Shown: positions 1-8,517 of the stretch, one piece after another
Layout: the number at the start of each line of letters is the position of its first letter
Position numbering within the stretch: the first letter of the stretch is position 1
Assembly (NCBI GenBank): GCA_945881835.1
Contig: CAMCVP010000002.1
Span: 116,457-180,456, forward strand
Length of the DNA: 64,000 nucleotides
Direction of reading: 5' to 3'
Origin: Chryseobacterium gleum
GTDB lineage: Bacteria > Bacteroidota > Bacteroidia > Flavobacteriales_D > Sanyastnellaceae
Made by a program: the position numbers and the translations under genes
The notes under the pieces: model-generated
Databases searched by the model: none
The model's input: the letters and a program-made list of their open reading frames with translations, nothing else
What the model was told of the DNA's origin: nothing

Positions 1-275
1 CTGTAGTCCTCATTTCGTGCTGTTAAGAATGTAATTACTGCGTGACGAAGTGCTGGAATTTCGCGTATTTCGCGACACGTTTCCATGCCGTCCATTTCAG
101 GCATCATAACATCAAGTATAATCAAATCGGGAAGTTCGCGCTTGGCTACTTCAAGTCCTTTTTTTCCGTTAGGCGCTGTGCAGACATCGTATCCTTCTTT
201 CTCCAAATTAAACGTGAGCAAGTCAAGAATGTCTTGCTCATCATCTACACAAAGTATTTTTGGTTTTTTTGCCAT
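1..275 (-). CDS. Response regulator, receiver domain (partial)
   Basis: The ATG lies at 275 on the minus strand and the frame stays open to the left edge, giving the first 91 residues of a longer protein. It is a CheY-like receiver domain. It has the acidic pair D11-D12 after a hydrophobic first strand, the phospho-acceptor D55 in the sequence LIILDVMMPEMDG, and the conserved Thr (T85) in the fourth strand (FLTAR). The domain would be phosphorylated by a histidine kinase in the cytoplasm. The output domain is outside the window, so it could be an OmpR/PhoB-type regulator or a single-domain protein. It is divergent from the SDR gene at 401; the 125 bases between them must hold both promoters. 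The family call is firm; the target genes are unknown. Confidence 0.9.
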   Translation of the reverse strand, partial: MAKKPKILCVDDEQDILDLLTFNLEKEGYDVCTAPNGKKGLEVAKRELPDLIILDVMMPEMDGMETCREIREIPALRHAVITFLTARNEDY

Positions 276-400
276 TCTATTGCAATCTTTGAAAGGAATA
301 TATTATGTACGAAGGTATGCGGGTTTTCTTTTTAAGCCGCGTGTTTTAAGGTTAACCTAAAGTTAAATTTTTATACAACATTTTCAAATAAGTAAATTCA

Positions 401-1186
401 ATGTTTCAAGATAAAGTTATTTGGATAACGGGTGCAAGCAGTGGTATCGGAGAGGCTGTTGCGAAGTCTTTTAATCAAGCCGGAGCTACTGTAATCATCT
501 CATCTCGAAGAGCTGAAGAATTGGAGCGAGTTAAAGGCGCATGCATGCATCCAGAAAAGGTTTTCGTTTTTCCATTAGATTTATCACGTTCTGAATCGAT
601 TCAAGAAGTATCGAACGACGTTTTATCTAAATTTCAAGTAGATATTTTGTTCAACAACGGCGGTATAAGTCAGCGCTCTTTAACCGCTGAAACTTCAATA
701 GAAACAGATAGGAAAATATTCGAAGTAAATTATTTTGGTCATGTGCAAATGACGAAGGCGGTTTTGCCACAAATGCTTAAAAGAGGAAAGGGTAAGATTG
801 TGGTTATTACGAGTCTAACAGGAAAATGGGGATTTTACTTACGTTCGGCTTATGCTGCATCCAAGCATGCGCTGCATGGGTTTTTCGATTCGCTTCGCAT
901 GGAAGTCGAAGACAAGGGTATTCGCGTGACACTAATTACTCCAGGATTCATTGCTACAGAAATCTCGAAACATGCCATTGACAAAACCGGAATGGCAACG
1001 GGTGAAATGGACAGCAACCAAGCCAATGGTATTTCATCGGACGAGTGTGCGCGTCAAATACTCGCGGGAATTGCCGCCGAAAAAATTGAATTTGGTGTCG
1101 GAGGGAAGGAATTACGAGCACTTTTTTTGCACAGGTACTTCCCGAAACTCTTCAGAAAAATATTAAAGAAAACAGCTGCGCGTTAG
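401..1186 (+). CDS. Short-chain dehydrogenase/reductase (SDR)
   Basis: This 261-residue classical SDR should be a soluble NAD(P)H-dependent oxidoreductase acting on an unknown carbonyl or alcohol. The Rossmann glycine motif TGASSGIG is at residues 10-17. The structural NNAG motif appears as NNGG (85-88), a small conservative change. The active site is S138 with Y151 and K155 in YAASK. The R-R pair near residues 36-37 after the second strand suggests NADP preference, which is inference. The C-terminus is basic (RKILKKTAAR). Its TAG stop overlaps the stop of the convergent VOC gene by four bases. It resembles the DHRS7/YqjQ-like SDRs common in Bacteroidota, but the substrate cannot be read from sequence. 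Confidence 0.9.
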   Translation: MFQDKVIWITGASSGIGEAVAKSFNQAGATVIISSRRAEELERVKGACMHPEKVFVFPLDLSRSESIQEVSNDVLSKFQVDILFNNGGISQRSLTAETSIETDRKIFEVNYFGHVQMTKAVLPQMLKRGKGKIVVITSLTGKWGFYLRSAYAASKHALHGFFDSLRMEVEDKGIRVTLITPGFIATEISKHAIDKTGMATGEMDSNQANGISSDECARQILAGIAAEKIEFGVGGKELRALFLHRYFPKLFRKILKKTAAR

Positions 1187-2238
1187 TCCTTGATGCGTGA
1201 AAAGCGAAGAGCGTTCAACATAAAATTCGGAAGAGGTTTCAGAGGGTCACGTTTTTCAACATTCAGAAAAATCCCCCATTTCTCAACGATGGGAACCTTG
1301 TAAACTTCAATCAATTCAATCAATGTTCCGTCCTTATCGTCTATGTAGGTGCAGTGTACTTTCGTTTGGCCCATGCTTAACGCATCGTTGCTGTCGCATC
1401 TGAATGGGAATCCTTGAGCAGCAAGATTCTCGCCTAATTTTTTCATTCCTTTCACATCGAGACCAAGATGCACGAAGCCAGAGTCACCCCAAATTCTTCC
1501 TTTGAAAGTTCTGGCTGAAACACGATCTAATGCTTGAACCAATTCAATAAATGTCACACCCATTACACGAGCAAATCCACCGCCTGTTGGAGCCGATTGT
1601 ATCAATCGCACCCGGCGGTATTGCTCTTTTCCACCGGGCAAATGTCCCCAGTCGTTAAATGTTCCGGTTCGATCGAAAACTACTTCATTGTATCCCAAAA
1701 GGTTCGAATACAAGTTCAAGGCATCTTCCATGTTCGTAACACCAATGCTGCAACCTGCAACCCCGTTACTCGGATGTCCCATTTCGCGGTAGCATTCTGT
1801 TGTAGGTTCAACCCGAAAGAAATTGCCATCTAAATCTGTCAAATCAAATACGTTTTGCTGGGCTGGATTCAATTGAATTTCGCTAACATCCCGTGCTCCG
1901 TTGTTTTTACAATGTTCGTGCATGTGCTTCACGTTCCGAGCTTTCATGTGAACTTGAAAGATATGCAGGTCACCAATTTTAATTTGAAAGTCTGCTTTGC
2001 GTGGTTCGAAGGTAGTCGGGCGAATAACTTCCATGGCGCAACCGCCTTGTAAGTTCATAATCATACTCGCACGTTTGGTTATGGTCTTTTCATGCGTGTA
2101 ACAATCCATCAATGGAGCGGCTTGAACACTGTCGAAAAATGGAATATTCATTCCAAAAATCTTTCGGAAATATTTCAAAGAAGCATCCATATCTTGAACG
2201 GCAACACCTATGTGTTGCATACTATTAATTCTGTTCAT
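1183..2238 (-). CDS. Two-module VOC (glyoxalase/dioxygenase fold) protein
   Basis: A 351-residue protein with two vicinal-oxygen-chelate halves. The first begins MQHIGVAVQDMDASLKYF and the second near GCSIGVTNMEDALNLYSNL; candidate metal ligands are the early His, a later His in FVHLGLDV and the Glu in GTLIELIEV. VOC proteins use a divalent metal for isomerase, lyase or dioxygenase chemistry. The length and tandem layout are reminiscent of 4-hydroxyphenylpyruvate dioxygenase, but the HPPD C-terminal signature is not evident, so no substrate is assigned. I chose the ATG at 2238 over an upstream in-frame start at 2262 because the downstream methionine directly precedes the VOC motif. It overlaps the end of the acyltransferase gene by 14 bases, so the two are probably co-transcribed. 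Confidence 0.75.
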   Translation of the reverse strand: MNRINSMQHIGVAVQDMDASLKYFRKIFGMNIPFFDSVQAAPLMDCYTHEKTITKRASMIMNLQGGCAMEVIRPTTFEPRKADFQIKIGDLHIFQVHMKARNVKHMHEHCKNNGARDVSEIQLNPAQQNVFDLTDLDGNFFRVEPTTECYREMGHPSNGVAGCSIGVTNMEDALNLYSNLLGYNEVVFDRTGTFNDWGHLPGGKEQYRRVRLIQSAPTGGGFARVMGVTFIELVQALDRVSARTFKGRIWGDSGFVHLGLDVKGMKKLGENLAAQGFPFRCDSNDALSMGQTKVHCTYIDDKDGTLIELIEVYKVPIVEKWGIFLNVEKRDPLKPLPNFMLNALRFSRIKD

Positions 2239-3517
2239 GGCAAATGTTTTTAAGACGATCAATGCACTTCAATTGCTCACTTTTCCACTTTAAATAATCT
2301 AAATCTCTTTTCGAACAATCTTTTTTATACTGATTTATTTTCCTGAATATGTCTGAGCGCATGCGCGCGCGCACTTCAAAAACTCCGATGATCACAAGCA
2401 TAATTACACCGAACAAATAGCTGATTCCGAAAAGAGGAAAGACTGCCGCGAGCAGAAAAGTATATGGAATGCTGAAAAACAGTTTGAACGTAATACGAAT
2501 CGAGTTTCTGAACAACGGGTCTTTAACTTTTGTCCGAACGAAATTCTCTGTGAAATTGGAAATTGGAAAGAAAATAATCTTACCAATTAGCGAAAGAGGA
2601 TATGTTATTAGGACACGCAGCGTATTTCCTATGCGCCATTGCTGGGCTTCGAGTTCTGTTTTATTTGAAAAGCTTAACTCTTTCGTCAACGCATTAAAAT
2701 CTTTCAATTCTTGAAGGAATTTTGGGTTTTCAAATCGCTGGTCATTGACCAGGTCTTGAAATATCAGAACGTTCTCATGCCAATCGTTGTTAGGGAAAAC
2801 GAAATGCATTAAATCTTGAATTGTGAGGTACTCTTCGTAATAATGGTCGTTGCGAATGTCTGTTATGACAGCTTGCAAGTGTTTGCTTATTTCAGCAACG
2901 AGCTCATTTGCCCAAATCGCCTTATTCGCTGTGGTATAATCTTCTTTGGAGAGCACAATGGGCTTTCCAATTCGCAACATGAAATTACCGTCTTTTTCAA
3001 AGAACTCTGAATACTCGAGTCCCAATGGTAAAATTCTAATTTTTTGTAAGTCCGGATTCGCTTCGAAGGTTCCAATGATGAGTCTGCCGACACCTTTTTT
3101 CAAAGGTGTGTTCAACGCTTTTTTTCCTTTGTGCATGCCTTCAGGGAAAAGACTAATCCAACATCCACGATTCAAACGCTTATAACACTCTTGAAAAATC
3201 GCTTCGTTACGATCGCGCATATCGCCCACGTTGTCTTTTTCTCGGTAAACCGGAAGCATATTGGCTTTCCTCAAAAAAGTAGAGATAAGCCCTGGTTTAA
3301 AAACGTCTGAACGTGTTAGCCAATGAAGTTCTTGAGTAATAACAGAACAGCAAAGAATTGGATCCAAAAGGGCGTTCTGATGATTTCCAACAACAATGGT
3401 TGGAATTTCACTTCCCTTTAAATTTTCGTAACCGACAACTCTAAATTTTCGATGAAAGAGGCGAAGCCCGAACACCAAAATGAATCTAAAAAATTGGTAC
3501 AGATAAGATATGCGCAT
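2225..3517 (-). CDS. Glycerol-phosphate/lysophospholipid acyltransferase (PlsC superfamily)
   Basis: A 430-residue membrane-associated acyltransferase, expected to transfer an acyl chain to glycerol-3-phosphate or a lysophospholipid at the inner membrane. The catalytic block is GNHQNALLDP with H46 and D52; the His-to-Asp spacing is HX5D rather than the common HX4D, as in the yeast Gat1-like branch. The second block is FPEGMHKGKK. Two hydrophobic stretches near the C-terminus (about residues 310-385) should be membrane anchors, followed by a basic tail. The protein is longer than PlsC (about 250 residues), also consistent with the Gat1-like group. It lies between the ABC exporter and the VOC gene on the same strand. 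Confidence 0.82.
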   Translation of the reverse strand: MRISYLYQFFRFILVFGLRLFHRKFRVVGYENLKGSEIPTIVVGNHQNALLDPILCCSVITQELHWLTRSDVFKPGLISTFLRKANMLPVYREKDNVGDMRDRNEAIFQECYKRLNRGCWISLFPEGMHKGKKALNTPLKKGVGRLIIGTFEANPDLQKIRILPLGLEYSEFFEKDGNFMLRIGKPIVLSKEDYTTANKAIWANELVAEISKHLQAVITDIRNDHYYEEYLTIQDLMHFVFPNNDWHENVLIFQDLVNDQRFENPKFLQELKDFNALTKELSFSNKTELEAQQWRIGNTLRVLITYPLSLIGKIIFFPISNFTENFVRTKVKDPLFRNSIRITFKLFFSIPYTFLLAAVFPLFGISYLFGVIMLVIIGVFEVRARMRSDIFRKINQYKKDCSKRDLDYLKWKSEQLKCIDRLKNICHEQN

Positions 3518-3541
3518 AAATGAAAAGAAACGAAGATAACT

Positions 3542-5371
3542 TTATTTTGACCGTTCTTGCAATTCTACCATCCTCAAATAAGCACTGTCTTTTGACATGA
3601 GTTCCTCGTGGGTGCCAGTTTCAACAATACGCCCACCATCTAACACAATAATTCGAGTTGCGTTGCGAATGGTAGAAAGACGGTGTGCAATAACTAAAGA
3701 CGTTCTGTTTTTCATGAGCTCATCAAGTGCAAGCTGAACCGCTCTTTCATTCTCTGTATCGAGCGCCGATGTGGCTTCGTCAAGAATTAGCAGCTTAGGG
3801 TCCTTTAGAATAGCACGTGCAATGGCAATGCGCTGGCGTTGTCCGCCCGAAAGTTGAATTCCGCGGTCACCAACAATTGTGTCCCAGCCTTCGGTGAAGT
3901 GCTCTATGAATTCCCAAGCGTTGGCGCGGACTGCGGCGGATTTAATTTCCTCATCGGTTGCAGACGGTTTGCCATAGGCAATGTTTTCACGAATACTTCC
4001 ACCAAACAACAACACTTCTTGTGGCACATAGGCCATGCTTTTCCGAATGTCGTGAAGCTTCCATTGGTCAGATGGAATTCCATCGAAAATAATCTCTCCT
4101 TCAGTGGCTTCGTAGAAGCGAAGAAGAAGATTTGCAATAGTCGATTTACCTGAGCCAGACGAACCCACTAGCGCAATTTGCTCTCCTTCTTTCACTTGAA
4201 AAGAGACGTCTTTTAACACGGCCATTTCAGCGCGACTGGCATAGTTGAAGGAGACGTTTTTAAATTCAAAAGTTCCTTGGTAAATTTTTTCTACTTCGGT
4301 TTCTTCCTCTGGAATATTTTCAGGATCCATTGCCAATATTTCCATCACGGAATCAATAATTCCTAAGCTACGTTGAAGTGAACCCATTTGCGCTGCAAGT
4401 CCGCCAATTGAACCTGCAATTAATCCGGTTAGCATAATGAATTGCGGAAGCACTTCAACAGGCAATTGTCCGGTTTGTTGCAAATGGGCGCCAACACCGA
4501 TGACAAGTCCTAATGTTCCGAATAAAAAAATGATAATAAACGTTCCGAACATACCCCGCCAAATGGCGCTCTTCATTGCGTTCTTGCGAACATCTAAAAT
4601 GCGTTTGTAATACCTTGCAATCTCAAAGGGTTCGTTACTATAGCTCTTCACGCTTACCACCCCGGTGAACGTTTCATTCAAAACCACTCCCGATTCAGCA
4701 ACTTTGTCTTGGGTCTCCTTGCTTAATTTTTTAATGTATCTGCCGAAAAAGACCATGACTACAATGATAACCGGAAGTGTGCCCAGCATAACCAATGTTA
4801 GGTAAGGGGAATATGATACGAGCCAACCCACACCCACGAAAATGATTACAGACTGACGAAGGAATTCAGCAAGCGTTGTTGTTAATGTCTCCTGAATGGC
4901 AGTAATGTCAGAAGTAATTCGACTGCTTAAATCACCCACTCTTCGCTCATTATAAAACTGAATGGGCATTCGAATAATACGCGAATAAGTGTCTTTGCGT
5001 AAGGCGAGCATTGCGTTTTCTGAAACGTACGAAAACAAGTAAACGCGGAAGAAGGAGAACACTCCTTGAATGATGAGCAACCCAACCAAGGCGACCAATG
5101 TTTTCGAGGTCATTCCTTCACCTTCCCAGTGAATAGCGGCAAGCAGTGATTTGGTTAATGCGCCTCCTGGAAGAGCAGCTTGTGCATTCGGAGTTAATAA
5201 GAAACCGAGCAACGCGGTAATCACAATCACCAATAGCCCTGAGATAACTAACAATAACATTCCTATGAAAAAGGAGAATGCATAGGGGCGTAAATAACGG
5301 AACAGTCCCAATGCACTGGAGATTGTAGCTTTTGAAATTTTCTTTTTTGGAGGAGTAGCGCTTTCTTTCAC
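3542..5371 (-). CDS. MsbA-like ABC exporter (fused permease and ATPase)
   Basis: A 609-residue half-transporter that should dimerise in the inner membrane and flip or export a lipid, glycolipid or drug. The N-terminal part contains about six transmembrane helices (residues 30-345). The nucleotide-binding domain has Walker A GSSGSGKST at 403-411, the Q-loop in YVPQEVLLFGGS, the signature LSGGQ at 507-511, Walker B LLILDEATSALD, and the switch His in VIAHRLST. All catalytic motifs are intact. The start is GTG at 5371, placing a TAAATTCG box (5387-5394, minus strand) 15 bases upstream, close to the Bacteroidota -7 consensus. It is followed after 24 bases by the acyltransferase gene, which suggests lipid traffic, but substrate assignment is inference. 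Confidence 0.92.
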   Translation of the reverse strand: MKESATPPKKKISKATISSALGLFRYLRPYAFSFFIGMLLLVISGLLVIVITALLGFLLTPNAQAALPGGALTKSLLAAIHWEGEGMTSKTLVALVGLLIIQGVFSFFRVYLFSYVSENAMLALRKDTYSRIIRMPIQFYNERRVGDLSSRITSDITAIQETLTTTLAEFLRQSVIIFVGVGWLVSYSPYLTLVMLGTLPVIIVVMVFFGRYIKKLSKETQDKVAESGVVLNETFTGVVSVKSYSNEPFEIARYYKRILDVRKNAMKSAIWRGMFGTFIIIFLFGTLGLVIGVGAHLQQTGQLPVEVLPQFIMLTGLIAGSIGGLAAQMGSLQRSLGIIDSVMEILAMDPENIPEEETEVEKIYQGTFEFKNVSFNYASRAEMAVLKDVSFQVKEGEQIALVGSSGSGKSTIANLLLRFYEATEGEIIFDGIPSDQWKLHDIRKSMAYVPQEVLLFGGSIRENIAYGKPSATDEEIKSAAVRANAWEFIEHFTEGWDTIVGDRGIQLSGGQRQRIAIARAILKDPKLLILDEATSALDTENERAVQLALDELMKNRTSLVIAHRLSTIRNATRIIVLDGGRIVETGTHEELMSKDSAYLRMVELQERSK

Positions 5372-5418
5372 CTTTGAATCTTTCGGCGAATTTACAGCGC
5401 TTTAACCTTTTACAACAC

Positions 5419-5940
5419 TTAGTTAGCAGCTCTCGCTTTGATTATTTCTTTTCGGATGCGCTCTTGCATGGTGTGGTTGTAATCGACGTCCCACGAAATA
5501 TTGTCTTTTCGTCGCAGAACTTTTGCTTTAGCAACAGGCATTTCACTTAAAAATGAAAAATCACAGGCTGTATTCTCTTTAAACATGGAAATGTCTATCG
5601 TTAGCATAACCCGAATAGCCGACTCTTCGCGCTTAACCGACTTCATTTCCAGCTCTACAGTTTTCGTAACGTAACCGTCTTGAACGTATTTGATGCTATA
5701 CATTTCCTTGTATGGCGCTTCTAAGCGATACCTTCCTCGATGAGCAGACTTGATCTCAGAAATCAATTTTTTATCAGACCAGATTTGAATTGACACTTTG
5801 TCCAAATGCTTTTCGGTGCTGTCTGCCAAGAAAAGCTCAGTGACTTTTCCTTGTAGAATAACTTTCGACTTCCCAAAGGTTTGTGCTGAAACAACTGTGC
5901 CTAGAGCAAAGAAAAGAAAAAGGGAGAGCAAATTTTTCAT
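5419..5940 (-). CDS. Secreted/periplasmic protein of unknown function
   Basis: I do not recognise a named family. The 173-residue product starts with a signal peptide (MKNLLSLFLFFALGTVVSAQ, cleavage expected after residue 19 or 20). The mature part resembles a beta-sandwich of the carboxypeptidase-regulatory or transthyretin type: GKVTELFLADSTEKHLDKVSI, then a G-R-Y-R-L-E strand and YVQDGYVTKTVELEM, the pattern typical of CarboxypepD_reg repeats. The C-terminus is charged and probably helical (MQERIRKEIIKARAAN). No catalytic motif is visible. It lies 47 bases upstream of the exporter on the same strand, so co-transcription is possible. Bacteroidota encode many such small envelope proteins without known roles. 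Confidence 0.7.
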   Translation of the reverse strand: MKNLLSLFLFFALGTVVSAQTFGKSKVILQGKVTELFLADSTEKHLDKVSIQIWSDKKLISEIKSAHRGRYRLEAPYKEMYSIKYVQDGYVTKTVELEMKSVKREESAIRVMLTIDISMFKENTACDFSFLSEMPVAKAKVLRRKDNISWDVDYNHTMQERIRKEIIKARAAN

Positions 5941-5996
5941 ACAGGCTTGTTACGTGAATGTACAACGAAAAGTTTCATGAAAAAAAAAGCAAAAAG

Positions 5997-6030
5997 ATGT
6001 AGGTACATTAAATGTAGGTACATATATTTG
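5997..6030 (+). promoter_or_regulatory. Tandem palindromic operator and -7 box of the marR-yceI operon
   Basis: Two copies of the 12-mer ATGTAGGTACAT occur at 5997-6008 and 6012-6023, 15 bases apart. Each is an inverted repeat (ATGTA/TACAT around GG), the size expected of a MarR-dimer half operator. The second copy abuts TATATTTG (6023-6030), a perfect match to the Bacteroidota -7 consensus TAnnTTTG. Binding would cover the -7 to -35 region, so autorepression by the adjacent MarR protein is the simple inference. Confidence 0.7.
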
Positions 6031-6034
6031 CAAC

Positions 6035-6496
6035 GTGAAATCAATCGGAGAAGAAATACAACAATCGGAATTCAGTGATGTCTATCAAAAGCTAGGCATT
6101 AACATTCTGTTCACTGCCGCTTGGTTTGGAGAGATGAATAGATTGGCCTTGAAGGATAGTGATATTTCATTGCCTCAGTACAACGTTCTCAGAATTTTAC
6201 GCGGACAGAAAGGCAACCCCATGTCGGTGGCTGGGCTTTGTGAACGCATGATAGACAAGAGCAGCAACGCTTCACGTATTGTAGATAAACTTGAAGCGCG
6301 AAAACTTGTTTTAAGAAGTGTCTGCGATAAAGATCGGAGACAGGTTGACGTCATAATTACAGAAAAAGGCACAGCGCTTTTAGAAGATTTAGATGAAAAA
6401 GTTCCAAGCTTTAAAACAATTATGTCGAAACAATTGTCTTCAAAAGACGCAGAGGCGATGAATTTCGCACTCGACCAAATTAGAAATCAGAAATAA
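6035..6496 (+). CDS. MarR-family transcriptional regulator
   Basis: A 153-residue dimeric winged-helix repressor of the MarR family. The core runs LPQYNVLRILRGQKG, then the recognition region (AGLCERMIDKSSNASRIVDKL) and a wing rich in basic residues (CDKDRRQVDVIITEKG). The start codon is GTG at 6035; the N-terminus it gives (MKSIGEEIQQSEF) matches the usual family beginning, while the next methionine would cut off helix 1. The -7 box ends only four bases upstream, so the mRNA may be leaderless. It is followed after 23 bases by yceI, a frequent Bacteroidota pairing, and the tandem palindrome in its promoter suggests it controls itself and yceI. The ligand is unknown. Confidence 0.9.
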   Translation: MKSIGEEIQQSEFSDVYQKLGINILFTAAWFGEMNRLALKDSDISLPQYNVLRILRGQKGNPMSVAGLCERMIDKSSNASRIVDKLEARKLVLRSVCDKDRRQVDVIITEKGTALLEDLDEKVPSFKTIMSKQLSSKDAEAMNFALDQIRNQK

Positions 6497-6519
6497 ACAA
6501 TCAATAAAAAAACAATCAA

Positions 6520-7131
6520 ATGAAAAAAGCAATTTTAGCATTATTCGTGGCAATCGCATCAGTTGCCGGTGTTCAGGCACAATTAGCAGATGGTAAGTAC
6601 ATCTTAGACTTCAACAAAAGTTCAATCGTTTGGAGTGCGAAAAAGGTAACGGGTAGCGGACACACAGGAACCGTTCGTGTTTCAAGTGGTGTTGTTTACG
6701 TAAAAGGAAATGCAGGCATTACTGGAAAAGTGAAAATTGATATGAACGCTATGGTTATTACCGATATTACTGATGCAGGTACTAACGCAAACTTCTTGAA
6801 CCACTTGAAAAGCCCAGATTTCTTCAACACAGTAGCTTTCCCAGATGCTATGTTTGAAGTAACAAGTGTTCAAGTTGCGAAAGGAAACAACGGAACTACA
6901 CACAATGTGAACGGTAACATGACCATCAAAGGAATTACCAAGTCGCTTTCATTCCCTGCGAAAATCACAGGTGGCGGAAATCAAATTTTTGTTGAAGGAA
7001 GTGTTGCGGTAGACCGTTCACAATTCGACGTGAGATACGGTTCAACTGCATTTTTCGATAATCTAGGAGACAAGGCAATCGACAACATCTTCACTTTAAA
7101 CGTGAAGTTAGTTGGTGACTTGAAGAAGTAA
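6520..7131 (+). CDS. YceI-family periplasmic lipid-binding protein
   Basis: A 203-residue exported protein: a signal peptide ending at VQA (residues 1-20), then the YceI lipocalin-like barrel. Recognisable elements are the opening YILDFNKSSIVWSAKKVTGSGHTG, the central VNGNMTIKGITKSLSFPAKI and the terminal RSQFDVRYGS with FFDNLGDKAIDNIFTLNVKL. YceI proteins bind isoprenoid or amphiphilic molecules inside the barrel and are implicated in stress or quinone-related functions; the exact ligand here is unknown. It lies 23 bases after the MarR gene and ends before a bidirectional terminator, so the two form a complete two-gene operon. Confidence 0.92.
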   Translation: MKKAILALFVAIASVAGVQAQLADGKYILDFNKSSIVWSAKKVTGSGHTGTVRVSSGVVYVKGNAGITGKVKIDMNAMVITDITDAGTNANFLNHLKSPDFFNTVAFPDAMFEVTSVQVAKGNNGTTHNVNGNMTIKGITKSLSFPAKITGGGNQIFVEGSVAVDRSQFDVRYGSTAFFDNLGDKAIDNIFTLNVKLVGDLKK

Positions 7132-7155
7132 GTCTAGTTTTAGTTAAGGTCAGAA

Positions 7156-7184
7156 AAGGTCGTCATTGATTGACGGCCTTTTTT
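7156..7184. terminator. Bidirectional intrinsic terminator
   Basis: A ten-base-pair stem (AAGGTCGTCA, loop TTGAT, TGACGGCCTT with one G-T pair) is followed by T residues. It lies between the convergent yceI and outer-membrane protein genes and overlaps the stop codon of the latter. Confidence 0.8.
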
Positions 7185-7924
7185 GTTTTGTACTTGTCGT
7201 AAAGGAAATATTTCAAGTCAACCGAGAAATAACTTCCGGAAAGACTTAACCACAAGCGATCTGAACCTGAAGTAGATTCTACAAGGGCCTGAGTTCCGGC
7301 AATTCTTCCAAAAGGTCTGTGGAATGAAGCGCCTAAGTAGTAGTACCCTTGTTTTTCAGTTCGGTATTCAAATCCTAAATTAGATTGCGCAGCAAGTGCA
7401 CTCCATCTTATTCGAAAGGTTTTCTGACTGAAATCGTAATAAGTTGAATCTACTTTTTCAGAACTGAAAGTTTCTGTTTCACTCGGAAAGAAATCAAGAG
7501 AAATACCCGCACTTGCATTCATATACCAAGCCTTTCCAAGCCGAACATAGATTAATGCCTGAATAGGAATTTCATAAGCAATGAATGTCATGTTCTGTTT
7601 AGAATTGACTTGCACACTGTCGTTCAAATTGAAACCCAACGAATAGCTTCGCTTAACGAAATTCAATCCGGTTTCTAAATTCCAAAATTTGCCAACGGGT
7701 TTACGAATGATTGAACCGAAACTTATTCCAACATTCGATTTCGCCGTGTAGGAGAAGTTGGGAAGACTCGCAGATTCAATATCCGTATTCAAATAGGCAT
7801 TGGGCACAATAGGTCTCAATTGAAATCCAAATAAGAATTCGTTGGCATTCGATTTTTGTCCGAATACATTTCCAGATAAAACAAGTAAAAAAAGGAAGTA
7901 AACTATTTTTTTGCTGAATTCCAT
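7163..7924 (-). CDS. Outer-membrane beta-barrel protein (PorT/OmpW-like)
   Basis: A 253-residue outer-membrane protein. It has a signal peptide (MEFSKKIVYFLFLLVLSGNVFGQ) and then alternating amphipathic strands with many aromatic girdle residues, for example GFQLRPIVPNAYL, WNLETGLNFVKRSYSL, YEIPIQALIYVRLGKAWYMNASAGIS, YYYLGASFHRPFG and YFSVDLKYFLYDKY. The strand layout resembles the eight-stranded PorT/outer-membrane-beta-barrel families of Bacteroidota. I cannot say whether it is a pore or a structural protein. Its start overlaps the end of the nitroreductase gene by 22 bases, so the two are translationally coupled. Confidence 0.75.
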   Translation of the reverse strand: MEFSKKIVYFLFLLVLSGNVFGQKSNANEFLFGFQLRPIVPNAYLNTDIESASLPNFSYTAKSNVGISFGSIIRKPVGKFWNLETGLNFVKRSYSLGFNLNDSVQVNSKQNMTFIAYEIPIQALIYVRLGKAWYMNASAGISLDFFPSETETFSSEKVDSTYYDFSQKTFRIRWSALAAQSNLGFEYRTEKQGYYYLGASFHRPFGRIAGTQALVESTSGSDRLWLSLSGSYFSVDLKYFLYDKYKTKKAVNQ

Positions 7925-8472
7925 TCTGTAACGTATTCAAGCGGTTTGCGATGGTTGCTTGGCCATTCGCCTTCCACGTATCCCAAATAAACGAGCCCCA
8001 TGCAATGTTGTTGTCCAGGCAGATTCAACATTTCATTGAATTTTTCAGTTCTAATAAATCCAGGTGTCGCCCAGAAACTTCCGATGCCGTAGGCAGTAGC
8101 CGTGAGCATGATGTTCTGTATTGCACAAGCAACGGCGTATTCCTCTTCATGAAGGGCAGCTTTCTCAGAAGCTTCAACACATACAGCAATGACCGCTGTT
8201 GTGTTATTCAATCGGGAAGCGATGCGTTCTCTTTTCACAGGTTGATCTTCCGGCATTAACGAAGGAAGATTTTCACGCAAAATATCCATACCCTCTTCCA
8301 GATAAACATGAAAACGCCAAGGCTGCGTAAGCTTGTGATTCGGCGCCCACACGGCGTTTTGAAGCATCTTTTCAATCTGCTCTTTATGCACTTTTCGTGC
8401 AGTGTAATGCTCAGGGGTAATGGTTCTTCGACTCTGAATGAGTCCGCTTATTTCGCTCAGATTGAATTTCAT
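7903..8472 (-). CDS. Nitroreductase-family FMN oxidoreductase
   Basis: A 189-residue nitroreductase-fold enzyme, expected to be an FMN-dependent dimer reducing nitroaromatics, quinones or flavins with NAD(P)H. Visible landmarks are the FMN-binding N-terminal RSRRTITPEHYTAR, the NAVWAPNHKLTQPWRF segment (family signature WAPNH/PW), a central AIQNIMLTATAYGIGSFWATPG block and the C-terminal GLVYLGYVEGEWPSNHRKP. The length is normal for the short YdjA-like branch. The start ATG at 8470-8472 gives a complete N-terminus. The downstream barrel-protein gene overlaps its 3' end; no functional link between them is evident. Confidence 0.88.
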   Translation of the reverse strand: MKFNLSEISGLIQSRRTITPEHYTARKVHKEQIEKMLQNAVWAPNHKLTQPWRFHVYLEEGMDILRENLPSLMPEDQPVKRERIASRLNNTTAVIAVCVEASEKAALHEEEYAVACAIQNIMLTATAYGIGSFWATPGFIRTEKFNEMLNLPGQQHCMGLVYLGYVEGEWPSNHRKPLEYVTEWNSAKK

Positions 8473-8475
8473 GTC

Positions 8476-8504
8476 TTGTTATGAATCGTGTTCCGCTATT
8501 TTTG
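8476..8504 (+). promoter_or_regulatory. Candidate sigma-ABfr-type promoter for the SDR gene
   Basis: TTG at 8476-8478, an 18-base spacer and TATTTTTG at 8497-8504 match the Bacteroidota -33/-7 pattern (TTG, about 19 bases, TAnnTTTG). It supports the start at 8518 rather than the upstream in-frame codon at 8488, which lies inside the promoter. Confidence 0.65.
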
Positions 8505-8517
8505 TTCAAACTTAATC

